This document shows, piece by piece, positions 1-11,830 of a stretch of 64,000 nt of DNA (position 1 is its first letter; every line of letters begins with the position of its first letter). The stretch comes from Isoetes taiwanensis (taxonomy: Eukaryota > Streptophyta > Lycopodiopsida > Isoetales > Isoetaceae), in contig JAJEKV010000059.1 in the NCBI GenBank assembly GCA_021234155.1, positions 1,690,182 through 1,754,181 on the forward strand, given 5' to 3'. The translations under genes and the position numbers were made by a program. The notes beneath the pieces are model-generated. The model saw only the letters and a list, made by a program, of their open reading frames with translations, was not told the origin of the DNA and did no database searches.

Positions 1-1
1 C

Positions 2-260
2 AAGTTTTCAACGCCGGGCACCTTTACTAGTAATCCATTAGTATCCTTTATACAATATGTGATTGGACCCTATACTGATGAGCTGGGTAATGTTCTGCCA
101 CAAGCTGTAGAAGGCCTTGGTGTCCCTGTTGATCCTCCAGCTTTTGCAGGTCTTCTTGGTGAGTTAATTTTGTACGTTTTATAAAGTGCTGTTGTTATTT
201 CATTTTATTCAAACACTGAGTATATTGCTAGGCATGGTTATAACATCCCTCAATCTCCTG
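2..260 (+). pseudogene. EGY3: EGY3-like S2P-family membrane protein, partial and broken
   Basis: Two exons read in one frame. Exon 1 (from the left edge to 158) encodes 52 codons including NPLVSFIQYVIGPYTDELGN and GVPVDPPAFAGLLG and ends at a clean donor (G|gtgagt). Exon 2 begins after attgctag at 232 and reads GMVITSLNLL. This matches from memory the C-terminal membrane region of plant EGY3, a chloroplast site-2-protease-like protein regarded as proteolytically inactive. In EGY proteins the next residues are a conserved Pro-containing Gly-Arg-x-x-Gly-Gly loop. Here that loop is missing, and from about 261 the sequence matches a copia gag segment found again near 1690. The upstream gene lies outside the window, so I cannot tell whether the intact gene ends elsewhere by alternative splicing. 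A broken 3' end is the simplest reading. Confidence 0.75.
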
Positions 261-376
261 CGAGAGAAGAGGTACCATACGATCCCCCTCGTGAATAACA
301 CGAGCAATTTTTGAATTTCGTTCGAGTATTATATTGGTTTGGGAAGCCCGTAGCTATATCTAACAGCAATTGCTCC
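261..376 (+). repeat. copia gag-like segment fused to the EGY3 exon
   Basis: This stretch aligns by eye with 1684-1804: both contain ccctcgtgaat, gagcaattt, tattggttt, acatctaacag or atatctaacag, and ttgctccat in the same order and spacing. The second copy lies downstream of a copia primer site and a gag-like frame, so this one is a detached piece of the same family. It keeps the EGY3 exon frame open for about 16 codons past the junction before a TGA. Confidence 0.55.
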
Positions 377-1315
377 ATCCTGTTTTAGACAATCTCACAA
401 GTTTGTCCATACTCTTCTGAGTTGCCCTGCTTTTGAGATAGTCCGGAATCATTTTTTGACCTTAGCATTCCATTCCACGCTTCCACAACTTCTCAGAGCA
501 CCATCTGTGCATGACTTGACATTCTACATACTTGCTGAGCCCTCAGTAGTCATTATCTCTGCTTGTCTAGTATCATCATTACTGCAAAGGTTTTTCCCTT
601 GAAAATCTTTCGAGGCAGGGGTTTTTTAATCCTAGTAGTATGATTGTACTAGCCCATTGTATGGGTCCCATGACCTATTGGTCTCTGTGGACGTTAAAAA
701 ATCTATTCTATTCTATTCTATTTAGACATAGACGGTGGTCCATCTTCTTGTTTAGATAGTTGTTAACCCAAATTTAGACAATGATCCATCCTATATGTTT
801 TTGATATATGTGCCATTGCAGTCCGGCAATCAAAAAATAAATTTCCTAATGTTTCCTCAAAAATAGCCGGATATTTTCAGTCCCAATGGGAAATTTGCAT
901 TGCCCTTATACAAACATGTATAAAAATCTACCTGAAATTTTCTCTACGATGCTCAACCAAAAATTTCTAATATCAACCGAAACAAAGCTTCTCTACTCTG
1001 GAACTTGCCCAACAGTGGACACGTCACACGCATACGTCACACGCATAGATACGTTGCAGGTCTGTTGTAACCATATACAGTTACATCAGACACCTAGTTT
1101 CTTACATTTATGACCTTTATGCTGGATTCACATGGATATAATAAAAAAAAATGCAAGTTGCAAGGCATATGACATTCTGAGCAGCGCTGCAAGTTCCATC
1201 GCAGAACTGCTAATCTGGTAGGAAACTCTCAATGAAACTATTGCAACTGGAGGATATTGATGTGTAGCTAGTCATGCCCACCTCCCCGACTACTGCTGAT
1301 TTTAAGTCTCAGGTG
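377..1315. other. non-genic stretch holding a retroposon tail
   Basis: No convincing gene. The 75-codon open frame near 886 has no family resemblance. The clearest structure is a tail at about 690-722 (ggacgttaaaaaatc followed by repeated ttcta). Short tandem acgtcacacgcat units occur at 1020-1046. Confidence 0.4.
640..722 (+). repeat. 3' tail of a LINE or SINE with (TTCTA)n end
   Basis: The sequence gtggacgttaaaaaatc followed by four ttcta units resembles the 3' end of the tRNA-derived SINEs in this window (cgtgacgttaaaat followed by tatc units) and the short insert at 59669. All share a gacg-taaaa core before a pentamer or tetramer repeat, as expected for retroposons recognised by one LINE machinery through a common 3' end. 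No 5' end or target duplication could be assigned. Confidence 0.4.
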
Positions 1316-1805
1316 AACCCCATTAGGGTATATTAGCCAAAGGCCCACTATATTTCATTCATTCATTTTATGTACTTTTGTTTTCTAGTTTCTTGGTTTG
1401 CATTTTGGTTTAGACTCTACGTGGTATTAGAGCAGGCTTTCAAAACTCCAAAATCAAAAGAGATCCTGCGCTTAGGGAATGAAAAACCCTAATTCTTCAC
1501 TCATTCATCTCGAGCCTCACGTTTTTGAGGGCAAAAGATACGATGGATGGACATGTGTGGTATTTCACTCTATATCCCAAAGCAAAATTGCTTTGGGAAG
1601 TCATAGAAGGCACTGAGCCATGATAGACCATCTCCAAAGAAGGTGATCCGGCACAGCAAAAGGCGCTTTTGCAGTGGAAGTAGAAGAATAGTAGAACCAT
1701 AAGATCCCTCTCGTGAATCACATGAGCAATTTTCGATAGAATTTGTTGGATATTTTATTGGTTTGGTGACCTTGTAACTACATCTAACAGTGATTGCTCC
1801 ATGGT
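1316..1805 (+). mobile_element. Ty1/copia fragment: LTR end, primer site, gag start
   Basis: TGGTATTAGAGC at 1422-1433 is a one-base variant of the initiator-tRNA-Met primer site common in plant copia elements. About 80 bases downstream a frame reads FEGKRYDGW, the usual start of copia Gag (F-x-G-x-x-Y-x-x-W). It continues after frameshifts with LLWEVIEGTEP and GDPAQQKALLQWK, matching the Gag order LW-x-x-V-E-G then W-x-x-K. Stops interrupt it after about 60 codons and no pol was found. It is a dead 5' piece of an element. Confidence 0.7.
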
Positions 1806-2150
1806 CAGGATCGCTTTCACAGCTTCACATGGCACTACATACTGAGGTACCATTTGATTGTTGGCAGATGACTTGCAAATCTGCAATGCTCTATCTTTAG
1901 GATGGCTTTCACAGCTTCATAATTGGGATGACATCAAAAGGATACAAGTATGATGCCCAGCAACACTGGGCATAGCTTTCGAACCTATAAATCATAATCT
2001 AGCTATGGGATAACTACTGTCCATTTTACTTTCCATGTATTCAATATCTTATCTACACGCTAGTAATGGGTGCCCGGCTTTCCCAGGCATAAGTACGGTT
2101 CTATGAGGCAACCATGAAGTTGTAGACTTTGCTTTGGAGTCATTCCCCTT
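1806..2150. other. no recognisable feature
   Basis: I see nothing supported here beyond AT-rich sequence between two copia remnants of opposite orientation. Confidence 0.4.
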
Positions 2151-2455
2151 AGCTATAGCAGAATGATAGTTTCAGTAGCTAGTACGTTCAAATCCTCCAA
2201 CTGCCTCCCCAATTGAACTGCCTCCATTAACTGCAATAGTATATGTTTTGCCTTTTATTTAAGAGTTGATTGCCCTTCTCCTATAACCATATCCCACAAT
2301 CTTTCAATTGCTAACACATCTTGAACCTTCTATTTCCAAACTTGAAAACCTGCATCACCTTTAAACACATCAATAGCACTAAGCAGAGATGCTCCAAGTT
2401 TGCTAGCCATTTTAAATATCTTGCTCTGATACCAGTGTTGTATATTATATACAAT
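2150..2455 (-). mobile_element. Ty1/copia fragment, minus strand: LTR start, primer site, gag
   Basis: GCTCTGATACCA at 2423-2434 is the complement of the canonical copia primer site TGGTATCAGAGC, so the LTR lies to its right, with its boundary at about 2436 (tgttgtatatta). To its left, on the minus strand, a Gag frame starts with ATG at 2410: MASKLGASLLSAIDVF, then GFQVWK and ERLWDMV, then LMEAVQL. Two in-frame stops (after VWK and after STLK) make it a pseudogene. The far end of the LTR could not be located, though the AT-rich sequence to about 2720 is a candidate. Confidence 0.7.
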
Positions 2456-2720
2456 TTCAATTTTTGAGCTTAATGCAAATATCTAGGCAATATCAACAAG
2501 TAATTTTTATCTAGAAGATTAAGCTTAAAATGCAATACTTAAAAGTTCACCCTTTAACACTATGAATTTCACTATAGCAAAAACACTGTAATATTGGAAA
2601 TGACTAAACTATTGTAGCAACTTTGATGCTATCTGGTTTTTCTCATTTGCAGAATCTATCCCACCTGATAATCGATTTACACAGCTATGTCTTATTTATA
2701 CCACACAACTCCAACAATTT

Positions 2721-4155
2721 TGCAATCGAGCTGATAAATCTGGTGGTAATGTTGTCAGCAAGATTCAAAACAGAACTTGGCTCCAAATGATTCGGCCAAG
2801 AATGCAAACCCTAAAAAGTAATATACGCCTTTCTATTATAGAATAAACTTAGGTACCATTGAAGTTTTGACACCATTAGCATGAGAATGTTAGAGACCAT
2901 TAGGGTTGATTTGAAAATGCAAAACGATTTGACTAATTCGAACATAAACTTCATCGTTGGATGAGTTCGTTAGCCTTAGAGCACGTCCTACTTGTCCAAT
3001 TGACATATTTTATGGCATATGCTTTAGCACAAAAATATTACATTTCAACTATTCTGTAAAACTATAAATTTCTATTAAGGACAGAAGGGAACACTTTGTC
3101 CATTACCACCTTGTCCTTGAGCTGCCATTATTTTTGGTGTCTAGAATAAATAGTTTATCCTTGTCATGTAGACATCAAGTGCCTATGGAATTCCTAGAAG
3201 CTTGGAGTGCTTTCCTTTAGGCATGATTTTCTGGCAAGCTTTTCAAACTAGCAAAATTGGAGCCTTCTACTGCCCATTGGGCAAAGCATTTTTTCCATTT
3301 AACAAGACATCCAAGGCAAGAAAAAAAGTAAATAGTAACTTCCCTTTGTGCAATTCAAGCTACCACCTTCAGCCAAGAATTCTCTTCATACTGACTCATG
3401 ACCAGTCCCTCAAGCCAGCCATCCTTATAAGGAAGAGGGCGTAGTGGAAAAGAACAGAGCCAAAATACAGACACCTCTTATTGGGTTATGATAGTTAGTA
3501 TGGACTGATTGTTTTGCAAACATGGCCATAATCAATTGCTTCAAGAGGACAATATCAATGGTCTTAAAGGGCAAATTGACATTAGGTGGAGTTTTGATTG
3601 TTTAATACCCTTTTTGAGTTCGGGAAGGTTTCCCTAGAAAAATAACTGAAGCATGAGTGAAGTTGAGCAACTTCATCATGCAATCCATAGTACCCCATCC
3701 TGGCCTTGCCTTATGTGGGAAGCTCCTTATGGTGCCACAAGCCTTAGCGAAATCTAACTTGTGATAAACATTAGTTTGTCCTGCCTTGCAACAACATTAT
3801 TTAAGATGCTCTGACTTGGATGCAATTCCCAACTGTACACTAGATATGGCCTTCATCTCTGCCATCGCCTTTGCTATGATTTGTAGTAGGAACATAAGAG
3901 AGTTAATAGCCCTCCATTACATAGCAGTTTTTGACATAAAAATTTTGATAGCATGTTGACGTGAAATTCATTCCACATTAAGTCATTTCTTTTGGTACGC
4001 AAAGCCAGAAGCTCATAATGCAACCGATGTACTTGTTTTTAAGTATAGATAGTTTGAGCAAGCAGGGGATGAATACCAACAGACCAGGACAGTAATAGGG
4101 GAATGAGAAAGGGCAAAGAATCCAAAGAATAACCCTTTTTCAATGAACTTTCTCT
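2721..4155. other. no recognisable gene
   Basis: Open frames here, such as 80 codons at 3202, show no family motif, no splice-consistent neighbours and no repeat partner in the window. The sequence may be decayed transposon or the 3' flank of the NUG2 remnant. I could not assign it. Confidence 0.4.
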
Positions 4156-5680
4156 AATCTCACACTTGGTTAGCCTTTTCTGATTGCATTTGTGCTTGTA
4201 CGCTTTGCAAGACATTCTCCCATGTAAGGTTTTCATTTTCATCATCATCCTAATCTGTGCTTGCATCATCTAATAAATCTCCTGTCCCTTGTCGTTTCTC
4301 ATCTGCAGGATGAAAGGGTTATTTCGTACAGGTACATTCTTTAAATTCTGTTTGACAGTAACACTAGATAATGGTGTTGCACTTTCATTCGTGGGTCCCT
4401 TCTTATCCTCCTGCAATTTGATTGGTTTTGCAGATTCATCAACTTTATCCACATTGAGTGGGGGCACACAAAAAAAGGAATCCTTCCCCTCTGCCAATCA
4501 TGAAGCACCATTTTTGCAGCAGTTGCAAGATCTGGTTCTCCACCCTGTAAAGGAAGACCAGATTTACTAACGATCAATGAAACCATAAACTTAAACTAGA
4601 GGGATAATTTCCTACCCTTAACAGCTTTCCAGCCTGTTGGCATAGTTGAGTTAAGAAATCTTCATCATCTTGCCTGCAAGTATGGAAACAGAGAAGTTAA
4701 GAGTCAGGTTTCATTAATCTTTCTCTTTTAGATACTAAATACAAAGAAGATGCTTAGAATAAGTTCAAACATGCTACCAGTCTTGCGCTTTGTATGCTCG
4801 TTTCAAATATTCCTCCTTGATATGTCGGAGAATCTCTCCAATAGGTTCTGCTGCATCTTGCAGATATTCCATCCGTACCTCGTTAAGGTAAATGCTGTCA
4901 AATTTTTGCTTCTAAAAGAATCTACATATCACATCTTGGGAAGTCATGCAACAACACAGACAAGCACTAAACAACATACATCTCATGACGCAAGATTAAT
5001 TTAAAAAGAGGACGTACAACACCCTTCAACACAATATCCATCTCAGAGTCCTGATTTTGCTAGATGACTCTAGGGCAGTCGATTAATAATATATGTTTTG
5101 TATGAGTAATATATTGCCAGACTTTTGTTTCTCCCGGAATATGTGCAACTTTGCAGATCTAAATGTCAAAAAATATTCATATGTTTATAACTAGACATCA
5201 TCGCAATGAAGAAGCTGCATGTCTGCATCATGGCATACATTTTTTGTCCACAAGGTATTTATAAAACCGATGATTTGCCAATATTTGGATAGCCAATGAA
5301 TCCAACCGAGATAGTCTATTTATCACTTTCCAGCCTTACAAACTGCCTTAAAAGTGCGAGAAAAGAACCTTGGAGAAGATAAGACAAGATGAGACCAAAT
5401 GATGCAACCCAAAGAGGCATTGCTAGTAGTGACAATATTACCTTGCCAAAAGGGTTCGTAACACTAGTATGAAATGCAAGCATCGGATATTCCCATGAAA
5501 GAACATGGAGCCAACCCTTGGTCGCTCGTGATGGCACCAGGTCACACTACACAAATGGTTGTAAACAAAATAAGGGTTTCATTTTAAGACGAAACTATCT
5601 GAGATCAACCTTATCTTGTTCAATAAGAACATAAGATGCTTTGTTTGCAATTTTCTCGTAAATGTTTTCCAATATGGAAG
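4156..5680 (-). pseudogene. NUG2: NUG2/GNL2 nucleolar GTPase pseudogene, 3' half
   Basis: NUG2 is a circularly permuted GTPase needed for nuclear 60S ribosome maturation. Exons run right to left: 5675-5615 (KHLREN, a frameshift, then HLMFLLNK), 5546-5442 ([13 protein letters not shown], completing the NKCD G4 motif), 5368-5239 (GFIGYPNIGKSS, the P-loop following G4 as permutation requires), 5158-5018 ([16 protein letters not shown] and IDCP), 4878-4778, 4673-4616, 4544 onward ([18 protein letters not shown]) and an acidic C-terminal exon ending near 4156. Most junctions are GT-AG and in phase. Lesions: the donor after LLNK is ATAAG instead of GTAAG, the switch glycine of DCPG is Arg, stops follow SDK, PRVI and STD, and frameshifts follow KSSV and IPFF. 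Retained introns mean this is a genomic copy, not a retrocopy. The interrupted exon resumes at 25796. Confidence 0.92.
5676..5680. repeat. target-site duplication of element A (left)
   Basis: GGAAG here is repeated at 25791-25795, directly outside the TG and CA termini of element A. A 5-bp duplication is standard for LTR-element integrase. Confidence 0.9.
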
Positions 5681-7967
5681 TGTTGCCCTGCTATGGCAAC
5701 ATGGCAAAGTGCCATCAAATCTTTTTTATGTTGCAGAGAAAAAGAAGATACTATGTTGAAGAACCAAGTGAAGACATTGAATTGGAATCAAGATCACACA
5801 TTGAGAGGACCTAAGCATCTAGAAGTTTGGAAGACCCCTATGAAGTTTGCAAGCTATTAAAGTGGTATCTTTTCTCCTTCATATTGTCATTTCTATTCTC
5901 CTACCTCACACTCCACATTTCCAACGTTCCATTACCCCATACTATCATACATCTCACACATAGCCTTTTGTTCCATAGTTGACCTACCACTACCTAAGGC
6001 ACATTTTCAAAGTGGTTACACAAAAAGGATGGCCTAAGCATCAAGTTCTACATCATATTTTTTCATCATATCATTCCATTATCACACACTCCATACCATG
6101 TGGCTATAAAAAAAAAAGGAAGCATTTGAAAAGCTAAACACGAGTTTGCCTAGTCACCACCTCCAAGTGACATGGCATGATGACTAGATACATATGTCAT
6201 CACTTACAAAGCCACATTGGTCCACTCACCATTTGCCACTTCCATATATCATTCACCAAGTTGCCACCTAAGCAACAAGTGTCCACATCACCACATCACT
6301 CCATACCATTACATCACTCAACATCATTCCACATCATCACATCACCTTGCATCATCAAATGATGACTAGGCAAATGTTGACCAAACCCAAAAGTTGGTCA
6401 ACCATAAGATTGAAATGATTGATAAATGTGCCTATTAGCCTTGTTCTCCCTCCTTGCCACCTCACCAAATCCCATGTCCAATGCCTACTCACCCCATTCA
6501 TTTTTCCTACAAAAATCAAAAGTATTGCATTTGAGAGTTTGATGATACCACCTGATAGCCCTCATGGAATCATGCCACCTGGCACAAAAAAATTTGAAAA
6601 AAGAGTGCATATTGACCTTCTAAATGGCTTTCTTGGGAAACGTGCTTCATTTGAAAAAATGGCAAAACCTACCTACATCTACCCCCATCTATCTACCCTC
6701 TCATCCTCTGCCAAGTGGCGTCCCCCCTGGCATGCCAAGTCGAAACACGAGCCGAGCTTGGCGTGGGAGGAGACCACGTAATCAAGAGAGAGGAAAATAG
6801 CTCTCTATTTATACCTTAGCCTCTTTTCTGATTTTTGCCTGTGGGATAATTGCTCTCAAGAAAACTCCGAACCCTAAAAATGTGACTTGCCAAGAACTTG
6901 TTTTTTGTCGATTGAACCGAGCAATCATTACATTGGCTAACCATTCTTGTCCTGTTACACCCAAAGAAATGTCTAAACCAACCAAAAACATGGCCAAGAT
7001 CCCGAATTTGCCAAGATCCGTAGGAAAGCGAGTTTTTTAAAAGGGGATTCATTCACGAGAGAAAAGTGTGGGCTTTTTTGCGCGATTCAAAGGCGAAGTA
7101 CACGAAGTGTGAAGTCGGAATTGATCTTTGAGAGTTCCTCCTGCCTTAAGAGATCTATCACGAGGCATATTATGATTGATTTGTATCCAAAAATTCACGA
7201 TTTGTGTGTTTTAGAGATGTCTGTTGATTGACCATCTTGATCATTAACATGGCGTCAAATGTGATGACTTTGATTCGGTTTAATGAAAATCGACCTTGGA
7301 AAATATCATTTGATGCATTTGTGTTTGAATTAATTCTAGAAATGGGAAGAAAAAGCCATACCTCGCACCTAGTCACATACAAAGCTCTAATTTGCATTGG
7401 TACAATCATTTAGGAAAGGAAAAACTAAAAAGGGGGGAGAAAGATCAACCCCGATGTTTTAAAAAGTCGTCATACTTTTCATGCTCATTAGATGCTCGGA
7501 CATACTTCTCGATTCTGGTGACTTTTTAGCCCGAAAATAGCATGCTCTTATTGTGCGGGCCTCGTGTTCCTTGTCTAAATTTAGTTGGATTGAAAATTCA
7601 TCACCATTCTCATTTGGCAAAATTGAGTGCCTTTGTCCGATCCATTGACCAACCGACTTAGTCAAGAATCATTATTTCTCACCAACCGTGAGGATTATTT
7701 GCATAGACTTTCTCCAACACTTTCTTGAGATATCATGGTAACATGCTATGCTTGTTTGGGTTCAAAATGTTGAATGCATTAATTTACGTACTGTTAGAAT
7801 AAGACTTTTTTTTTTGGCTTTTGGGAAACTAGTGAAATCTTGTTTTACGGAAGTTTAAAAATAGATATTTTAACCGCAGTGATCACCTCAAGTGATCCGG
7901 AGGTCCTAGACCAAGATTAGTGCTTCTTTGACCTGAGGTTGGTGGTTTAGCGGGTTTGCCATCAACA
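5681..7967 (+). repeat. 5' LTR of element A
   Basis: Almost every base aligns with 23511-25790. It starts TGTTGCCC and ends ATCAACA. A likely promoter TATA box, tctatttatacc at about 6805-6816, follows a gagagagg stretch and is conserved in the 3' copy. The LTR has many ccacatcacc/catcac-type units around 6270-6355. Open frames in it are chance. Confidence 0.92.
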
Positions 7968-8703
7968 TTTTGGAGGTCCTACCAGAGATTTCCACACGGT
8001 TTTCAAAGAACTCATGGCTCCTAGAAGAAATGAAGCGACAAAGAAGCTCAGAACCATTGGAACCACAAGGAGTAATTGTTGGTGGCTGTGATGCAGCCAA
8101 ATTGTGCAATCCCACGGTATTTTGAGCTAAGTTTGCCCATTACTCCACCCATATTTGAACCAACTATGAATGCTAACCATTTTAGAAGGTATTTGATGAA
8201 TATTATAGAGATTATGGTTGTAAAAGGGCTGTGGGTTTTCTCGAGTTTAAGAGATGCATGAAATCTGATGAGGCATATGCTTGGTGTGAGCATGTGACCT
8301 CAGTTATGGGTATCTTGATACATATGAAAGTCTTGTGCAGCAATTTTGGCTAGGTTTGGCAAACCTATGCGCCCCTCAAGAGCTAGCAAGCGAGCTCTGA
8401 GACTTTTTGCATAAAGGCGGTGAAAGTATCAATCACTATGTGGAAAGGTTTAGTGCATACGAGAAAATGCCAAAAGAGTCAGTGCCCACTCCCACACTCT
8501 ACTTTGTGGCTGCTTTCATTAAGGGATTTGTCACCAAGGCCTAAAGTGCTGAGAAAAGATGCTAAAAATTCAAAATCGAGGGAAGGGTTCGATACCATAC
8601 ACAAGGCTTTTGAAAAGGCAACTAAAATCTCTAATGATATGTCTTTTTACACGATAACCATGTAAACCATTGTGCTGACCCTTTTTACCCAGTTATGAAC
8701 AAG
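7968..8703 (+). pseudogene. element A gag, N-terminal part
   Basis: Leader and Gag upstream of the nested element. Readable pieces in shifting frames include EYYRDYGCK, KSDEAYAWCEHVT, NHYVERFSAYEK and TLYFVAAFIKGF. The order of conserved Trp, His-Tyr-Val-x-x-Phe and Phe-x-x-Gly-Phe motifs is that of a retrotransposon Gag. Frameshifts and stops occur every 30-60 codons. The frame resumes after element B at 19749 with the zinc-knuckle part. Confidence 0.65.
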
Positions 8704-9285
8704 TGTTAGTCTGTGCCTCACAGTGCAGGACTATTCATGCATCTCGTCGAGACCGAGGTCAAGCTCAAAGATCCTCGATCAACCACGGGTCGGACATCCA
8801 AGCCTCCTTGAGAAGACTAGCGGCCGAGCCCACCTTGATCAAAGCCTTTGGTACATCAACAAAGCGCCCTTTCGGACAAGTAGTGAATGACCCGTCACCG
8901 CCAGCGTCGGCGTCGGCGTGATTCTAGGCACTTCAAGAGGCACCGCCAACATTCCACCAAATCGGGCCTCCTTCGAGTCGGCGCGAGATCGGTCGAGTGT
9001 CTATATTGGGCCCAAGGCCATTGTACTATATATATGAGTAGAGTTAGCTCATAAGTTTTTAGATGAGTTTTGAGTCTTGTCTCCTTTCGGTTTTCTCTCT
9101 ATTGCGAGAGCTCATGTATTTTCATCATTGATATCAAGGAAGCTTATCATCTTTCTCTCATTTTGTTGTTCTCTTCTTTTTCTTCTCTTTCGACCAAATC
9201 CGTGACATAGTCCCCGGACTCTCTGTTAGATCCACGGGTCCTCCACGGGTTTGTCTTCGGGAGTTTCGAACCCGGACCCCAAACA
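8704..9285 (+). repeat. 5' LTR of element B
   Basis: It pairs with 19155-19743. A TATA-like stretch (actatatatatgag, about 9026-9039) is identical in both copies and likely marks the promoter. This copy reads TCGG, TCGA or CGGG where the 3' copy reads TCAG, CCAG or CAGG at many positions, which is unlikely to be ordinary divergence. Confidence 0.9.
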
Positions 9286-9984
9286 ACATGCATTTGCCGG
9301 GGTTACGATTTTCTCCTACTTTCTTACATGCCGCCATGCATCGTCAGTAATTTCACGAGGGAAGAACTCCTTTCTCGAGCGGCATCTCGCTTGGGCGCCA
9401 TCGGCGTCGGAAAAGCGTTCGGCGACATGTATGGATGCGCTTATGACATAGGGAGGCCATCTTCGGTCTAGGGCTCGGTCGCGCCACCCACCCCTCGTGT
9501 CGGTCTCGTCCCTAGTTCCCGCCCCAAGCGTGCAAACATTGCTCACAACCTCGGTCCCCTCATCACTATCGGGGAGCCTTATCGGCTCAACCTTCTCAAC
9601 CGTACTTTCACACCCACGAACATGCCTACATCCATCATTCTTGGGCCATACGCCTCTTCGCCCGCAACCATCATCTCCCGGGTGGGCACGGCTATCCACA
9701 TGTCTCCTTCTGCGCCTACCCGGGAATATCCTTTCCCTCGTTCCCCACGGCTCTTCCTGTTTTACAACCTTACGGATCTCAAAACCAATGCTCCGGCTAC
9801 CCGGTTTCTCAACCGCGGTCACCCCTTCATCGGGGTCCGTCGGGGCACAATGCCACATCCACCTCAACCTCAATATCCTCACTATCTGTTTCTGTCCAGC
9901 CCGGCACTTTCACATCTACCTTTCGGACTGACGGCCCGACTTATCCCACCTTTGGCAACCACGAAGGCAAACCGTTAGACCAAA

Positions 9985-10860
9985 GTGCTCGGGGCCCACA
10001 TGGAAGAATTTGAGGCTCTAGCTGTCCTAAATGGTCGCAGCGCAACCTCAACTGAAATTCCACATCTTTTCCACCACCTTTGCGTGGCTCTCCTCATCAA
10101 TGGCTCATGTCCAACAAAAGCCATTGGAAACAAGCCTTGGTCGAAATGCGCCTTTGCTTTTCTCTCTCATTCTGGGACCACGGATGATGATCAACTTCAT
10201 CTCAAGCAACTCAATGAAGAGCCCACGAGATGCAGGGATTTTTGCGGATCGACTTCACATTACGCTAAGTAAGCTCAAGGAGTACCCTACACGAGGCAGA
10301 TTTTGGTGCGGTTTCTCCAAGGACTTCCTCACGCTATTCGACTCATGGATGAATACTGCGTCCAAAAACTTTGGGCGGGGCTATCGATGCTGTCAATCAC
10401 TTTCGTCAATGTTTCCTCCCCGTGGCTCTTCAAGAGCTCCCGTTCATTCCACCCGTCATGGTTCCACAAGCGGTACATTCGGCCTCAACACGCTAATCCC
10501 AGTAGCGATCAAATCTGGTGCCATATTTGCAAATATCAAGGCCATTTGGCCAATGAGTGCAACTCCACCAATGGCCGCCTCATTGCAAGCGATGCAACAT
10601 GTGCAATCATGCCACGGAAGAGTGCACTCGCACTCATCCCCACACCGTTCCGCAACAAAATGGTTTATCAAGTGCAAACCACACCTCAGCCACAATCGCA
10701 CTATCGGCTGACCACCTCTTGGCAGGTGCCACGCAACTCTATCGACAGCGGGACCAACCCGGGGATCCAACCAGCGTCCTCCTTTTGATCCTTCTAAAGC
10801 TCGGTGTTATCTTTGTCAAGAATGGGGTCATACCACCCACGGCGTGTCCTCAACTTCCAC
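9985..10860 (+). pseudogene. element B gag with three zinc knuckles
   Basis: After a frame-disrupted leader, the sequence reads YHITL/LHITL-x-KLKEYPTRGRFW and then zinc knuckles. CHICKYQGHLANEC at 10519-10560 is a perfect C-x2-C-x4-H-x4-C. CNMCNHATEEC at 10593-10625 looks like a knuckle with lost residues. CYLCQEWGHTTHG at 10805-10845 has its last Cys displaced by a one-base shift. This is the nucleic-acid-binding tail of Gag. Pieces fall in all three frames, so either the gene is dead or the assembly has indels here. Confidence 0.65.
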
Positions 10861-11609
10861 AAGTTCAGGTCCGGCTTCACGGCACAAATCAGACCACATC
10901 GGTCCGCCTCACGGCTTACCAACTCGGCTTGCTAATGGCAAACAAGGCCCGCGACCGGTTCTTAAGAAGCCCCAAAGGCGCCTCGGCAATCACGCTATCA
11001 ACCAGCTCCGGCCAAATCAACCTCATTTGGATCAACAAGCCCAAGAGGAAATTTTTGGGCACTTAATCCTCCTCGTACGGTAGTCAAATTGGGTTGGTCT
11101 AGTTTCATGCCGGACCAAGGCATCACGTCCCTTGACTATTATTGGAAGGACACGCGAACGCGCCTTTGCGGTTGACACCATTCCTCATGAGGGCGAAAAA
11201 AAGGTTCACTTTGCGACTTGGAAAAGCTCATGCCAAATGTCATGCCCAAAGTTAAGCCAAAGCATTTTGAATCTCATGCAAGGCTGGCTGAAGGCGCACA
11301 TTGGCCAATGTTCATGCCACCACTAGAGCTCAACAAAGACAAGATACCCCTTCAACATCTCAACCTCCACGCTCTCGGACATATCCCAATATTGCAGCCG
11401 AGGTTGACTTACTCAAAAGATTCTTTGCTTCCCCGCCACGCACTCCGCACCCGGTGGAACCGGCCGGATCCTTTTTCTCATGTACCTCTCGAACTCCAAG
11501 AGGAGCTTGCCAAGATCAAAATTCCTTTAAGCTTGGCAACCATTTTAAAACTTCGTCACGCTCTCAAGGACCGGTTACCACTCCCAAGCTGTTTTAGTTG
11601 GGGCTGTGG

Positions 11610-11830
11610 CTACCTCTACACCCACGGTCCATGCCACGGTGGGAAATCGACAAGTCAACCATGTTCAAATCGATGGAGGTAGTGCGGTCAATCTCATCAC
11701 GGATAAACTCCCCAAACAAATGGGCATCACACAACTCTTTAGGTGCCCCATATGACATCAAATTGGCTAATGGCCATATCACGAGACCTCAAAGGCGTCA
11801 CACCTATTCTTCACATCAACATAGGTGATC
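11610..11830 (+). pseudogene. element B aspartic protease remnant
   Basis: The motif IDGGSAVNLI at 11669-11697 is followed by KQMGITQLF and KLANGHI. It corresponds to the retropepsin active-site loop and flap region of plant gypsy elements. The catalytic triad reads Asp-Gly-Gly where the classic form is Asp-Thr/Ser-Gly. The same replacement is seen in element A, so it is probably a lineage trait and not damage. Confidence 0.6.

Noticed and set aside
6177-6362. His/Ser-rich ORF repeated at 24003
   Set aside because: It lies inside both LTRs of element A, and repetition simply reflects the LTR pair. The composition comes from catcac units.
9316-9882. 188-codon minus-strand ORF in element B
   Set aside because: GC-rich sequence with low stop frequency, overlapping Gag-leader frames. 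Its Arg/Asp-rich composition looks like the complement of Pro/Ser/Thr-rich coding sequence, and no start or TATA supports it.
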